Below, in pieces: positions 8,860 to 20,143 of a DNA stretch of 64,000 bases. The notes under the pieces are model-generated. The model was given only the letters and a program-made list of their open reading frames with translations. It did not search any database and was not told where the DNA came from. Numbering within the stretch: position 1 is the stretch's first letter; each line of letters opens with the position of its first letter. This DNA is from Paracoccus halophilus (GTDB lineage: Bacteria > Pseudomonadota > Alphaproteobacteria > Rhodobacterales > Rhodobacteraceae): contig NZ_JRKN01000001.1 of the NCBI RefSeq assembly GCF_000763905.1, positions 209,016 to 273,015 of the forward strand. The letters run 5' to 3'. Made by a program: the position numbers and the translations under genes.

Positions 8860-10260
8860 ATGATCCCCGTCCAAGGTGTCGAGAACCAGACCATCGCCGT
8901 GCTCGGCCTCGGCCGTTCGGGCCGCGCGACCGTGGCCGCGCTTGCCGCCGGCGGCGCCAATGTCGTCGTCTGGGACGATGGCGCCGATACGCGCGAAGAG
9001 GCCGCGCAGGAGGGCATGAAGGTCGTCGATCTGACCCGCGACGCGCATTGGGACGGCATCTCTGCGCTGATCACCAGCCCCGGCATCCCGCATCTTTACC
9101 CCAGACCGCACCCGGTCATCGCCAAGGCCTGCGAGCTTGGCGTGCCGGTCGATAACGATATCGGCCTGTTCTTTCGCAGCTTCGCCAGCCGCGAATGGGA
9201 GGATTTCGACACCGCCCCCAGGGTCATCGCGGTTACCGGCTCGAACGGCAAATCCACCACCACGGCGCTGATCCATCACATCCTGCGCGAATCCGGCCGT
9301 CCCACCCAGATGGGCGGCAATATCGGCACCGGCGTCCTGTCGCTCGACCCCGCCCATGACGGCGAGGTGGTGGTGCTGGAACTCTCCAGCTACCAGACCG
9401 ATCTCGCGCGCGCCCTGACCCCCGATATCGCCGTCTTTACCAACCTCTCTCCCGATCACCTCGACCGCCATGGCGGCCCGGGCGGCTATTTCGCCGCCAA
9501 GCGCCGGCTATTCGCCGAGGGCGGCCCCGACCGCGCCATCATCGGCGTCGATGAGCCCGAGGGGCGTTATCTCGCCGGCCAGCTTGCCATGGCGCCCCAA
9601 GACGACCGGGTGATCCGCATCTCCTCGGGGCAGAAGCTCGAGCGTTTCGGCTGGTCGGTCTTTGCCCGCAAGGGGTTCCTGTCGGAATATCGCAAGGGCC
9701 GCCAGATCGCCTCGATCGACCTGCGCGAGGTGACCGGCCTGCCGGGCGAGCACAACCACCAGAACGCCGCCGCCGCCTATGCCGCCGTTCGCGCCGTGAA
9801 TATCCCCCCGCGCGAGATCGAGCGCGCATTCCACAGCTTCCAGGGCCTGCCGCATCGCAGCCAGACGGTGGCGGAAATCGACGGCATCCGCTGGGTCAAT
9901 GACAGCAAGGCCACCAATGTGGACGCCGCAGCCAAGGCGCTGACCGCCTTCAAGCGCATCCGCTGGATCGCCGGCGGCATGGGCAAGGATGGCGGCATCG
10001 AGGCGCTGAGCCCCTATCTGGACGAGGTGGTGAAAGCCTATTTCATCGGCCATTCCGCCCGCGATTTCGCGCTTCAGGCCGGCCGCATCCCCCATGATGT
10101 CCTGGGCACCATGGACGAGGCCGTCGCCCGCGCCGCGGCCGAGGCGCAGCCGGGCGAAACCGTCCTTCTCGCCCCCGCCGCCGCCAGTTTCGACCAATAT
10201 CCCAATTTCGAAAAGCGCGGCGAACATTTCACCGCGCTGGTCCTGGCGCTCACGTCGTGA
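8860..10260 (+). CDS. murD: UDP-MurNAc-L-alanine:D-glutamate ligase MurD
   Basis: A 466-residue cytoplasmic ligase that adds D-glutamate to UDP-MurNAc-L-alanine. It has an N-terminal Rossmann-like domain ([15 protein letters not shown]), the ATP loop [16 protein letters not shown] at about residues 125-140 and the MurD-type [12 protein letters not shown] and NDSKATN blocks. It is the last dcw gene in the window. The usual next genes (ftsW, murG, murC, ddl, ftsQAZ) do not follow; a gene on the opposite strand takes that place. Confidence 0.96.
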   Translation: MIPVQGVENQTIAVLGLGRSGRATVAALAAGGANVVVWDDGADTREEAAQEGMKVVDLTRDAHWDGISALITSPGIPHLYPRPHPVIAKACELGVPVDNDIGLFFRSFASREWEDFDTAPRVIAVTGSNGKSTTTALIHHILRESGRPTQMGGNIGTGVLSLDPAHDGEVVVLELSSYQTDLARALTPDIAVFTNLSPDHLDRHGGPGGYFAAKRRLFAEGGPDRAIIGVDEPEGRYLAGQLAMAPQDDRVIRISSGQKLERFGWSVFARKGFLSEYRKGRQIASIDLREVTGLPGEHNHQNAAAAYAAVRAVNIPPREIERAFHSFQGLPHRSQTVAEIDGIRWVNDSKATNVDAAAKALTAFKRIRWIAGGMGKDGGIEALSPYLDEVVKAYFIGHSARDFALQAGRIPHDVLGTMDEAVARAAAEAQPGETVLLAPAAASFDQYPNFEKRGEHFTALVLALTS

Positions 10261-10318
10261 TCTTCTTCTTCACCCAAATATCCATGCGGCCGGGCAACCG
10301 GCGCGGGATCCGCTGATG

Positions 10319-10344
10319 AAAAAGGCCCCGGTGCGACCGGGGCC
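10319..10344 (-). terminator. Intrinsic terminator of the FadL-type gene
   Basis: A perfect 9-bp stem, GGCCCCGGT (10324-10332) with ACCGGGGCC (10336-10344) around a 3-base loop. Read on the minus strand it is followed by five T residues (10323-10319). It lies 23 bases past the minus-strand stop and between convergent genes, so it may also stop transcripts coming out of murD. Confidence 0.85.
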
Positions 10345-10366
10345 TCTTGCGGTTCTGGCGCGAAGA

Positions 10367-11512
10367 TCAGAAGGAATAGCCCAGCCGCACGCCGATGCCC
10401 CAGGCTTCGCTGTCATCCATCTTGGCGACCTCACGCTTGGCGCCGCTCGCGCCGACGCCCAGATCGGCATCGCCAAGCTTGGTATAGTTGACGCCGGTGG
10501 TGACCTTCAGATTGTCCATCGTATAGATCGCAGCCAGGGTCACACCCTTGCGCCCGTTGACCGGCGCCAGCGGCGAGACGGTGCTGCCCCGGCTCTCCTC
10601 ATAGAGGAAGGAGACCGAGCCCGACCATTGTTCGGTGAACTTGCGGCCCAGGCCCAGCGTGTAGGTCGTGGTGTCCTTGACCTCGACCAGCGGAATCTCT
10701 CCGGCCGGGCTGGCGATCGGGAACAGGAAGTTGTCGACCTTGAATTCGGACCAGTTGACCCAGCGGATCGAGCCGAAGACCAGCGTGTCCTTGGCCACGC
10801 CGGTCTGGCCCTCCAGCGTCCAGCTGCGCGGCGTCTTGACCTCGTATTCGCCGGTGAACTCGATCGGCAGCGGGCCGCCGGTCTCGGACATGTCGAAATC
10901 ATGCTCGATGGGCGAGTTGTAGGTCAGCGAGATGCGCGCCGCGATGTCGGGAACCTCATAGGCCACGCCGGCCACCCAGCCGAACCCCCAGGTGCCGTCG
11001 ATATCCAGATCATAGCCCGAAGTGGTCGCGTAGCCGGCACCCTGCAGCTGCACTCGGCCGTCGGCATAAGAGCCGCGAACACCGCCATGGACCGAGAAAT
11101 TATTGTCGAACTTGTAACGCAAGAGCGCGGTATAGGTTGTCGAATCGACCCGAACCCGCGTGCCGCCCACCACGGGTGAGCCCTCGGGGGCCTGATCGTA
11201 ACGGACATCCGCGCCAAAGGGCTGCTCGATGATCAGGGCGCCGGACAGGTTTTCGTTGAACTGGTGTTTATAGGCCAGACCAAAGAAGCCGTAGCCCTGC
11301 GCGACATCGCCGGTCGAGAACGGGCCGCCGATTGCAGCCGGCGCGACATCGCGACCGCTCACATCCGGGTCGACGGCGCCAAAGCTGATCTCGGCATAGT
11401 TTCCCTTTTCGAACAGCGGCGCCAGCGATTGCGGCGCGCGCTCGATCCCGCCCGCGAATGCGGGTGCGGTTCCGGCCAGCATCAGCCCGACCCCTGTAAC
11501 GACTTTTTTCAT
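10367..11512 (-). CDS. Outer-membrane transport protein, OmpP1/FadL family
   Basis: A 381-residue exported protein. The signal peptide MKKVVTGVGLMLAGTAPAFA is followed by a long run of alternating beta strands ending in GVRLGYSF, a C-terminal aromatic anchor typical of outer-membrane barrels. FadL-type channels carry hydrophobic compounds such as long-chain fatty acids into the periplasm; the substrate here is unknown. The start at 11512 is chosen because GGGAGG lies seven bases upstream and the signal peptide starts exactly there; the frame continues 12 codons further without a ribosome site. It stands alone, with its own terminator, divergent from guaB. Confidence 0.85.
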   Translation of the reverse strand: MKKVVTGVGLMLAGTAPAFAGGIERAPQSLAPLFEKGNYAEISFGAVDPDVSGRDVAPAAIGGPFSTGDVAQGYGFFGLAYKHQFNENLSGALIIEQPFGADVRYDQAPEGSPVVGGTRVRVDSTTYTALLRYKFDNNFSVHGGVRGSYADGRVQLQGAGYATTSGYDLDIDGTWGFGWVAGVAYEVPDIAARISLTYNSPIEHDFDMSETGGPLPIEFTGEYEVKTPRSWTLEGQTGVAKDTLVFGSIRWVNWSEFKVDNFLFPIASPAGEIPLVEVKDTTTYTLGLGRKFTEQWSGSVSFLYEESRGSTVSPLAPVNGRKGVTLAAIYTMDNLKVTTGVNYTKLGDADLGVGASGAKREVAKMDDSEAWGIGVRLGYSF

Positions 11513-11744
11513 TTTTGTTTCCTCCCTTCGAATGCTCGTCACGAGCATGCCGTTACAGCGTGATGTAGGCCATTGGTTGCGTCAATTGCCTTGCATTTCT
11601 GACGTAGCGTTCCAGTGCAGGCGATGGTGCAATCGTGTCCGGCCGGCAACGATATGACCTCTCGTCAATCGCTTTCGGGGCCTTTCGGGGATTCCCCGCA
11701 ACTGCCCGGGCGTTAAAAAAACCCATGCCGCGACGTCGCCCTAG

Positions 11745-13259
<1,515 letters not shown>

Positions 13260-13311
13260 GGGGGGCGGCCCGGTCTGATCTGCGCAAGGAAGCCGGTCGG
13301 CCCGAGCTGCG

Positions 13312-14019
13312 TCAGGGCGTTGCGATCAGCTGATAGCCGGGGTGAAAGGCCAGCCGCACGCTGGTGATCGCGCCCAGATCGTTGAAGGTGGTGCGCTGCA
13401 GGATCAGAAGCGCGGTGCCCTGCCGGCATTCCAGCAGCCGCGCGTCGCGGGCATCGGCGCTTGCCGCGGAAAAGGCCATGTCGGCGCGCAGCCAGGGAAA
13501 GTTGCGCACCAGCCATTCATTGGGATTGATGCGGTGAAAGTCGATCCTTTCGACCCCCGGCGCGGCAGCGGGGTTGAGCCAGCGATCCTCGACCTGAAAC
13601 GGGGTGTCGTCGCCGTAATGGACGGTGCGCAGATGGATCAGCTCATGCCCCTCGGGCAGGGCCATGCGGGCGGCGACATCGGCGGGCAGCGGGCTCAGCT
13701 TTTGCGCCACGATCCGGTGGCTATAGGCCAGACCGGCGGCCTCGACCTGCTCGCGCACGATGGGGATGGTCAGCGTGGCCCTGCGCGCCGGGTTCACCGT
13801 GACATGGGTGCCGGCGCGGCGCTTGCGGTCCAGAAGCCCCTCTTCGGCCAGCAGTTGCAGCGCCTTGTTCACCGTGGCGCGCGCCGCGCCGAATTCCACC
13901 GCCAGCTCGGCCTCGTCGGGAATGCGGTCGCCCTGCTGCCATTCGCGGTCGACGATGCGGCGGCGCACCTCGTTGACGATGGCCTGGGCCTTGGAGGTCG
14001 GGGCGGGTCGGTCGGTCAC
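13312..14019 (-). CDS. hutC: GntR-family histidine utilisation repressor HutC
   Basis: A 235-residue regulator with an N-terminal winged helix ([20 protein letters not shown], then [16 protein letters not shown]) and a C-terminal UTRA ligand domain. HutC represses hut genes and is released by urocanate. Its ATG overlaps the hutF stop (ATGA), so it is made from the hutF message and likely controls its own synthesis. Probable operators are the tandem repeats at 15404-15440 in the hutF/hutI promoter region. Confidence 0.9.
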   Translation of the reverse strand: MTDRPAPTSKAQAIVNEVRRRIVDREWQQGDRIPDEAELAVEFGAARATVNKALQLLAEEGLLDRKRRAGTHVTVNPARRATLTIPIVREQVEAAGLAYSHRIVAQKLSPLPADVAARMALPEGHELIHLRTVHYGDDTPFQVEDRWLNPAAAPGVERIDFHRINPNEWLVRNFPWLRADMAFSAASADARDARLLECRQGTALLILQRTTFNDLGAITSVRLAFHPGYQLIATP

Positions 14020-15377
14020 ATGCGATCCTCGAGCCGGGCGATGGTTGCCAGATAATCCGCGACGATCCGGTCGCGGTCGATATGCCTGCCATCCTGCACG
14101 ATATGGCGGCCGGCGGACCAGACTTCGCGGATCAGACCGTCATGGCCGGCAAAGATCAGGCTGTCCAGCATCTGGTCGCCCCTGCGGCCGGCCATGACCG
14201 GGTTTTGCAGATCCACCGCGAAAAGATCGGCCCAGAGGCCGGCGGCGATGGCGCCGGTCTCGCGCCCCGCGGCGGTCGGCCCGGCCTCCAGCCCGGCATC
14301 ATAGATTACCCGCCCGGTCGAGCGTTCGGGCTGTGCCAGAATGGCCCGTCCCCGGTCGCGCAGGCGCTGGCTGTATTCCAGCGTGCGCAATTCCTCGACC
14401 AGCGAGATGCGGATATTGCTGTCCGAACCAAAGCCCAGGCGCCCGCCCGCCGCCGTCCAGATCGTGCCGTTGAAGATGCCGTCGCCCAGCGAGGATTCGG
14501 TGATCGGACACAGCCCCGCGACCGCGCCGGTGGCGGCAAGGCGGCGGGTTTCGTCCCCGGTCATATGGGTCAGGTGGATCAGCGTCCAGCGCCGGTCGGG
14601 CTGGTGGTTTTCCAGCAGCCACTCGACCGGGCGCAGACCGTAAGCGGCGCTGACCTCCTCGATCTCGGGGACCTGTTCGGCCAGATGCATGTGCAGCGGC
14701 CGGCCGGGGCGCAGGGTTTCGCACAGGCGCAGCGCCTCGGGGGAAACCGCGCGCAGGGAATGGGGCGCGACACCGATTCCGGCATCGGCGGGCAGGGCTG
14801 CCAGCGCCGCCTCGGCCGCGTCCAGCAGGCGCGGGAATTCGTCGGGCGTGGTGCCGAAACGGTTCTGGCCCGGCCCCAGAGGCCGGCCGTCCACGCCGCC
14901 GAACTGGTAATGCACCGGCAAGAGCGTCAGGCCGATCCCGGTCCGGGCGGCGGCGGCGGCGATGCGTTCCGACATCTCGGCGATATTGTCGTAATGGCCG
15001 CCGCCGGGGCGGTGATGCAGGTAATGGAATTCGACATTGGTGGCATAGCCTGCCTCCAGCATCTCCATCTGCACCAGCGCGGCGATGGTTTCGACATCGT
15101 CGGGCGTCAGGTGGTCCAGGAAGCGGTACATGATCCGGCGCCAGGTCCAGAACGTATCGCGCGGCTCGGGGCCCCGGGCCTCGCTCAGCCCGGCCATGGC
15201 GCGCTGGAACGCGTGGCTGTGCAGGTTGGCCGGCGCAGGAAGCAACAATCCGACCCGCTGCCCGCCGGGCGCGGCGCCGGTTTCGACCGAGGCGATTCGC
15301 CCGTCAGCCAGCGTGACGCCGACGTTTTCCGCCCAGCCTTCGGGCAGCAAGGCCCGTTCCGCCCAGATATCAACCAT
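14016..15377 (-). CDS. hutF: Formimidoylglutamate deiminase HutF
   Basis: A 453-residue amidohydrolase-fold enzyme that converts N-formimino-L-glutamate to N-formyl-L-glutamate and ammonia. Metal-site and active-site blocks include [19 protein letters not shown] and [11 protein letters not shown]. With hutG it forms the two-step branch of histidine breakdown used by pseudomonads and many alphaproteobacteria instead of HutE. The ATG at 15377 gives the usual N-terminus ([15 protein letters not shown]). Longer versions would start inside the operator repeat and are unlikely. Confidence 0.93.
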   Translation of the reverse strand: MVDIWAERALLPEGWAENVGVTLADGRIASVETGAAPGGQRVGLLLPAPANLHSHAFQRAMAGLSEARGPEPRDTFWTWRRIMYRFLDHLTPDDVETIAALVQMEMLEAGYATNVEFHYLHHRPGGGHYDNIAEMSERIAAAAARTGIGLTLLPVHYQFGGVDGRPLGPGQNRFGTTPDEFPRLLDAAEAALAALPADAGIGVAPHSLRAVSPEALRLCETLRPGRPLHMHLAEQVPEIEEVSAAYGLRPVEWLLENHQPDRRWTLIHLTHMTGDETRRLAATGAVAGLCPITESSLGDGIFNGTIWTAAGGRLGFGSDSNIRISLVEELRTLEYSQRLRDRGRAILAQPERSTGRVIYDAGLEAGPTAAGRETGAIAAGLWADLFAVDLQNPVMAGRRGDQMLDSLIFAGHDGLIREVWSAGRHIVQDGRHIDRDRIVADYLATIARLEDRM

Positions 15378-15403
15378 TTCGCCGCCCTTCATTTTTCCAA
15401 AAA

Positions 15404-15440
15404 TAAGTTTAGACATAGATCGCAATTAAGTTTAGACATA
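15404..15440. promoter_or_regulatory. Tandem 14-bp repeat, probable HutC operators
   Basis: TAAGTTTAGACATA occurs twice exactly, at 15404-15417 and 15427-15440, 23 bases apart, which is close to two helical turns. The repeats sit in the 96-base space between the divergent hutF and hutI starts. This A+T-rich block stands out in a GC-rich region. HutC-type GntR repressors bind short sites rich in TCTA/TAGA, and hutC is the second gene of the leftward operon, so these are its likely targets. Binding is inferred. Confidence 0.7.
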
Positions 15441-15473
15441 TATCCGATGATAAATCAATCCGGAGCTTTCGCC

Positions 15474-16676
15474 ATGCAGCTTCTCACCCATGCCACATTG
15501 GCCGGAATGGACGCCGAATCAAACGGCTACGGCCTGATCGAAAACGGCGCCTTGGTGATCGAGGGCGAGCGAATCGTCTGGATCGGGGCGGCGGCTGAGC
15601 TTCCCACCCGATTTTCCGGTGCCACGCGCCACGATCTGGGCGGGCGGCTGGTGACGCCGGGGCTGATCGACTGCCACACTCATATCGTCTTCGGCGGCGA
15701 CCGCGCCCGCGAGTTCGAGATGCGGCTGGAGGGCGCCAGCTACGAGGAAATCTCGCGCGCGGGGGGCGGCATCCTGTCCTCGGTGCGGGCCACGCGCGAG
15801 GCGGATGAGGCCACGCTGCTGGCGTCCGCGCTGCGCCGCGTCGATCACCTGATCGCCGAGGGCGTGACCACGATCGAGGTGAAATCCGGCTACGGGCTGG
15901 ATATCGCGACCGAAATGAAAATGTTGCGGGTAGCCCGGCTGATCGGCGAAACCCGTGCCATCCATGTCGAGACAAGCTGGCTGGCCGCCCATGCCCTGCC
16001 GCCGGAATACAAGGACGACCGCGCCGGCTATATCCGCGATGTGGTGATTGCCGGGCTGGACGCCGCCCATGCCGAAGGGCTGGTCGATGCGGTGGACGGG
16101 TTCTGCGAGGGCATCGCCTTTTCCCGCGACGAGATGGCCTCGATCTTCGATCATGCGGCAAGGCTGGGCATCCCGGTCAAGCTGCATGCCGAACAGCTGT
16201 CCGATCTGGGCGGGGCCTTGATGGCGGCGCAGCGGGGCGCGATCTCGGCCGATCATCTGGAATATCTGGGCGCGGACGGGATCGCGGAGATGGCCGAATC
16301 GGGCACCGTCGCGGTCCTGCTGCCCGGTGCCTTCTATACGCTGCGCGAGACCAAGCTGCCGCCGATGCAGGGCCTGCGCGAGGCCGGTGTGCCGATTGCG
16401 CTGGCCACGGATTGCAATCCGGGCACCTCGCCGCTGACCTCGCTTTTGCTGACCATGAACATGGGCGCGACGCTGTTTCGCATGACGCCGGCCGAATGCC
16501 TGACCGGGGTGACCCGTCATGCGGCCAAGGCCCTCGGGCTGACCGATCGCGGCCGGCTTGCCGCCGGCATGCGCGCCGATCTGGCGGTCTGGGATGTCGG
16601 CCATCCGGCCGAGCTGACCTATCGCATCGGCTTCAACCCCCTGCACAAGCGTATCTTCGGAGGCGAAATTGACTGA
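15474..16676 (+). CDS. hutI: Imidazolonepropionase HutI
   Basis: A 400-residue metal-dependent amidohydrolase that opens the ring of imidazolonepropionate to N-formimino-L-glutamate. Metal ligands are visible in [19 protein letters not shown], in [12 protein letters not shown] and in [14 protein letters not shown]. The start at 15474 has CGGAG about nine bases upstream and yields the normal family length. The frame is open far upstream, but that is antisense to hutF. It overlaps hutH by eight bases. Confidence 0.95.
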   Translation: MQLLTHATLAGMDAESNGYGLIENGALVIEGERIVWIGAAAELPTRFSGATRHDLGGRLVTPGLIDCHTHIVFGGDRAREFEMRLEGASYEEISRAGGGILSSVRATREADEATLLASALRRVDHLIAEGVTTIEVKSGYGLDIATEMKMLRVARLIGETRAIHVETSWLAAHALPPEYKDDRAGYIRDVVIAGLDAAHAEGLVDAVDGFCEGIAFSRDEMASIFDHAARLGIPVKLHAEQLSDLGGALMAAQRGAISADHLEYLGADGIAEMAESGTVAVLLPGAFYTLRETKLPPMQGLREAGVPIALATDCNPGTSPLTSLLLTMNMGATLFRMTPAECLTGVTRHAAKALGLTDRGRLAAGMRADLAVWDVGHPAELTYRIGFNPLHKRIFGGEID

Positions 16677-18210
16677 ACTGATCCTGACCCCCGGCGAAAC
16701 CACGCTTGCCCAGCTGGAACAGGTCTGGCGCCAGCAGTCCGCCGTGCGGCTGGACGACAGCGCGCGCGCAGGCATCGCCGCCTCGGCCGCCCGCATCGCC
16801 GCCGCCGCCAATGGCGATGTGCCGGTCTACGGCGTCAATACCGGCTTTGGCAAGCTGGCCTCGATCAAGATCGCGGCGGGTGACACGGCCACGCTGCAGC
16901 GCAACCTGATCCTGTCGCATTGCTGCGGCGTGGGCGAGTCGGTCGAGCCGGAAACCGTGCGCCTGATCATGGTGCTGAAACTGCTGTCGCTGGGCCGTGG
17001 CGCATCCGGCATCCGCCCCGAGGTGGTCGCGCTGATGGAGGATATGCTGGCCCGCGACGTGCTGCCGGTGATCCCTTCGCAGGGCTCGGTCGGGGCGTCG
17101 GGCGATCTGGCGCCGCTGGCCCATATGGCCGCCGCCATGCTGGGCGAGGGGCGCGCGACCCATCAGGGCCGCGAGATGCCTTCGGCCGATGCGCTGTCCG
17201 CAGCCGGGCTGACGCCGGTGGTTCTGGCCGCGAAAGAGGGGCTGGCGCTGATCAACGGCACCCAGGTCTCGACCGCCTTCGCGCTGGCCGGCCTGTTCGA
17301 GGGCTTTGCCGCCGCGCGCGCCGCGCTGGTCGTCTCGGCGCTCTCCACCGACGCGATCATGGGCTCGACCGCGCCCTTCCTGGACGAGATCCACACGCTG
17401 CGCGGCCATCGCGGACAGATCCTGGCCGCCCGCACCATCCGCGCCCTGATGGAAGGCTCGGTCATCCGCGAAAGCCATCGCGAGGGCGATACCCGCGTGC
17501 AGGATCCCTATTGCATCCGCTGCCAGCCGCAGGTCACGGGCGCCTGCCTCGATCTGCTGTGGCAGGCCGGCCGCACGCTGGAGATCGAGGCCAATGCCGC
17601 GACCGACAACCCGCTGGTGCTGACCCGGGCCGATCAGATCGTCTCGGGCGGGAATTTCCACGCCGAGCCGGTGGCCTTTGCCGCCGATCAGATCGCGCTG
17701 GCTTTGGCCGAGATCGGCGCGATTTCGCAGCGCCGCATCGCGCTGATGGTCGACCCCACCCTGTCGCATGATCTGCCGCCCTTTCTGACCCCCGACCCGG
17801 GGCTGAACAGCGGCCTGATGATCGCCGAGGTCACCAGCGCCGCATTGATGAGCGAAAACAAGCATCTTGCAACGCCTTGCTCGACGGATTCTACCCCCAC
17901 ATCCGCCAATCAGGAGGATCACGTCAGCATGGCCGCCCATGGCGCGCGGCGCCTGCGGCGGATGAATGCGAACCTGTCGCAGATCATCGGGATCGAGGCG
18001 CTTTGCGCGGCCGCTGGCGTCGAGTTCCGCGCGCCGCTGGCGACCTCGGAGCCGTTGCAGGCGGTGATCGGCCGGCTGCGCGCGACCGTCCCGGCGCTGG
18101 ATCAGGACCGCTATCTTGCCCCCGATCTGGCCGAGGCCGCGCGCCTGATCCGTCAGGGCGAACTGGTCGCCGCCGTGCCTGCCGAACTGCTGCATGAGGT
18201 CCGCCCATGA
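16669..18210 (+). CDS. hutH: Histidine ammonia-lyase HutH
   Basis: A 513-residue enzyme that deaminates L-histidine to trans-urocanate, the entry step. The MIO prosthetic group forms from Ala143-Ser144-Gly145 within [15 protein letters not shown], and the active-site tyrosine lies in [12 protein letters not shown]. The start codon is TTG at 16669, supported by GGAGG at 16659-16663; no ATG or GTG fits the conserved N-terminus. The TTG lies inside the end of hutI, so expression probably depends on translation of hutI. Confidence 0.95.
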   Translation: MTELILTPGETTLAQLEQVWRQQSAVRLDDSARAGIAASAARIAAAANGDVPVYGVNTGFGKLASIKIAAGDTATLQRNLILSHCCGVGESVEPETVRLIMVLKLLSLGRGASGIRPEVVALMEDMLARDVLPVIPSQGSVGASGDLAPLAHMAAAMLGEGRATHQGREMPSADALSAAGLTPVVLAAKEGLALINGTQVSTAFALAGLFEGFAAARAALVVSALSTDAIMGSTAPFLDEIHTLRGHRGQILAARTIRALMEGSVIRESHREGDTRVQDPYCIRCQPQVTGACLDLLWQAGRTLEIEANAATDNPLVLTRADQIVSGGNFHAEPVAFAADQIALALAEIGAISQRRIALMVDPTLSHDLPPFLTPDPGLNSGLMIAEVTSAALMSENKHLATPCSTDSTPTSANQEDHVSMAAHGARRLRRMNANLSQIIGIEALCAAAGVEFRAPLATSEPLQAVIGRLRATVPALDQDRYLAPDLAEAARLIRQGELVAAVPAELLHEVRP

Positions 18211-18998
18211 CCCCGGTCGAAATCCACGAAGGCGACGGCCCGGTCATTCTGGGCCTGCCCCATACCGGCACCTTTCTGCCTGACGATATCCGGGCGCGGC
18301 TGAACCCGCGCGGGCAGGTGCTGGCCGATACCGACTGGCATATCCACCGGCTCTATGACGGGCTGCTGCCCGGCGCGACCACCGTGCGCGCGACCTTTCA
18401 CCGCTATGTCATCGACGCCAATCGCGGGCCGGACGATGCCAGCCTCTATCCCGGGCAGAACACCACCGGGCTGGTGCCGCTGACCGATTTCGACGGCGCC
18501 CCGATCTGGACCGAGGAACCCAGCGAGGATCAGATCGCCGCCCGCAAGGCTGCGTTCCACGCCCCCTATCACGCCGCGCTGACAGCCCAGATCGAACGTG
18601 TGCGGGCGCTGCATGGCGTGGCGATCCTCTATGACTGCCATTCGATCCGCAGCCATATCCCCTTCCTGTTCGAGGGCAGGCTGCCCGATTTCAACATCGG
18701 CACCAACAGCGGCGCCTCCTGCGATCCGCGTCTGGAACAGGCTGTGTTCGATCTGTGTGCCGCCACCGGCCGCAGCCATGTGCTGAACGGCCGGTTCAAG
18801 GGCGGCTGGACCACGCGCCATTACGGCCAGCCGGGGCAGGGCGTCCATGCGATCCAGATGGAGCTGGCGCAATCCACCCATCTGGCGACCGAGACCCCGC
18901 CCTTTGCCTATGACGAGGCCAAGGCCGATGCGCTGCGCCTCACCCTGCGCGCCATTCTTGAGCGTCTGGCCGCGCTGGCGCCGGAGCTGCGCGCATGA
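18207..18998 (+). CDS. hutG: N-formylglutamate deformylase HutG
   Basis: A 263-residue hydrolase that splits N-formyl-L-glutamate into glutamate and formate, the last hut step in the HutF branch. It shows the family blocks [35 protein letters not shown] and [16 protein letters not shown], with histidine and aspartate metal ligands. It starts in an ATGA overlap with hutH and ends in an ATGA overlap with the CoA-transferase gene, so all three are coupled. Confidence 0.94.
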   Translation: MTPVEIHEGDGPVILGLPHTGTFLPDDIRARLNPRGQVLADTDWHIHRLYDGLLPGATTVRATFHRYVIDANRGPDDASLYPGQNTTGLVPLTDFDGAPIWTEEPSEDQIAARKAAFHAPYHAALTAQIERVRALHGVAILYDCHSIRSHIPFLFEGRLPDFNIGTNSGASCDPRLEQAVFDLCAATGRSHVLNGRFKGGWTTRHYGQPGQGVHAIQMELAQSTHLATETPPFAYDEAKADALRLTLRAILERLAALAPELRA

Positions 18999-20143
18999 GC
19001 CCGCTGCAAACTATCCGTGTGCTGGACCTGTCGCGCGTGCTGGCCGGCCCCTATTGCACGGCGCTGATGGCCGATCTGGGGGCCGAGATCATCAAGCTTG
19101 AGCCGCCGCAGGGCGATGATTACCGCCATATCGGTCCGTTTCGCGATGGTGAAAGCGCGCTGTTCACGCTGAACAATCGCGGCAAGAAAAGCCTGTCGCT
19201 GGACCTCAAGGATCCGGGCGATCTGGCCTTGGCGCAGGCCATTGCCGCGCGCGTCGATGTGGTGGTCGAGAATTTTCGCCCCGGCGTTGCCGCCCGGCTG
19301 GGTCTGGGGGCCGAAACGCTGCGCGCCGCCAATCCGCGGCTGATCTATTGCTCGATCTCGGGCTTCGGGCAGCAGGGGCCGTTTCGAGACCTGCCGGCCT
19401 ATGATCTGGTCGTGCAGGCCATGTCGGGGCTGATGGCCGCCACCGGCGAAGAGGGCGGCGCGCCCTTGAAGACCGGCGAAAGCGTGGCCGATCTGATCGC
19501 CGGGCTGTTTGCCAGCTGGTCGATCATGGCGGCGCTGGTGCAGCGCGACCGCACCGGGCAGGGTGCCACGCTGGATGTCGCCATGTATGACGCGCTGTTT
19601 TCCATGCTGACCACCAGCCATGCGCTGCATCTTTATGCAGGGCAATTGCCGCAGCGCGTCGGCAACCGGCACCCCCTGTCCACCCCCTTTGGCTGCTTTG
19701 CCACGCGCGACGGGCAGGTGGTGATCGCGGTGCTGTCCGGCCGGCAATTCAGCGCCCTGGCCGATCTGATCGGCGCGCCCGGCGCGGCCAGCGATCCGCG
19801 CTTTGCCAGCGACGAAACCCGCACCGCGCATGAACCCGAGGTCAGGGCACTGATCGAGACCTGGTCGCGTTCCCTGACCACCGAACAGGCGGTGGCGGCG
19901 CTGTCGGGCGCGGGTCTGCCCGCCGCGCCGATCTGGGATATCGCGCAGGCGGCGGAAAACGATCACGCGGCGGCGCGCGGCCTGGTCAGCCATCTGCCGC
20001 ATCCGGTGCTGGGCACCGCCCCGACGGTCGGCCAGCCGGTGCGTTTCGACGGGGCAAAACCCATCGCCCCGGCCTCGGCCCCCGCCCTGGGCGGCGATCT
20101 TGAGGCCGTCCTGAAAGAACTTGGATTGGAGAGATCCGCATGA
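18995..20143 (+). CDS. CaiB/BaiF (family III) CoA-transferase within the hut operon
   Basis: A 382-residue class III CoA-transferase. The N-terminus IRVLDLSRVLAGPYCTALMADLGAE is the family opening, [17 protein letters not shown] contains the catalytic aspartate at about residue 137, and GQGATLDVAMYDALFSML is the usual middle block. These enzymes move CoA between carboxylic acids through an aspartyl-CoA thioester. The gene is coupled by ATGA overlaps to hutG before it and the acyl-CoA dehydrogenase after it. It is not part of textbook histidine breakdown. One fitting substrate pair is imidazole propionate and urocanyl-CoA, by analogy with the cinnamoyl-CoA:phenyllactate transferase of the same family. 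A succinyl-CoA:glutarate-type transferase is the main alternative. The family is certain, the substrate is not. Confidence 0.88.
   Translation: MSPLQTIRVLDLSRVLAGPYCTALMADLGAEIIKLEPPQGDDYRHIGPFRDGESALFTLNNRGKKSLSLDLKDPGDLALAQAIAARVDVVVENFRPGVAARLGLGAETLRAANPRLIYCSISGFGQQGPFRDLPAYDLVVQAMSGLMAATGEEGGAPLKTGESVADLIAGLFASWSIMAALVQRDRTGQGATLDVAMYDALFSMLTTSHALHLYAGQLPQRVGNRHPLSTPFGCFATRDGQVVIAVLSGRQFSALADLIGAPGAASDPRFASDETRTAHEPEVRALIETWSRSLTTEQAVAALSGAGLPAAPIWDIAQAAENDHAAARGLVSHLPHPVLGTAPTVGQPVRFDGAKPIAPASAPALGGDLEAVLKELGLERSA

Noticed and set aside
14082..15473. Extended N-terminus for hutI of about 460 codons
   Set aside because: The extension is antisense to hutF and lacks homology features. 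The ATG at 15474 gives the standard HutI length.
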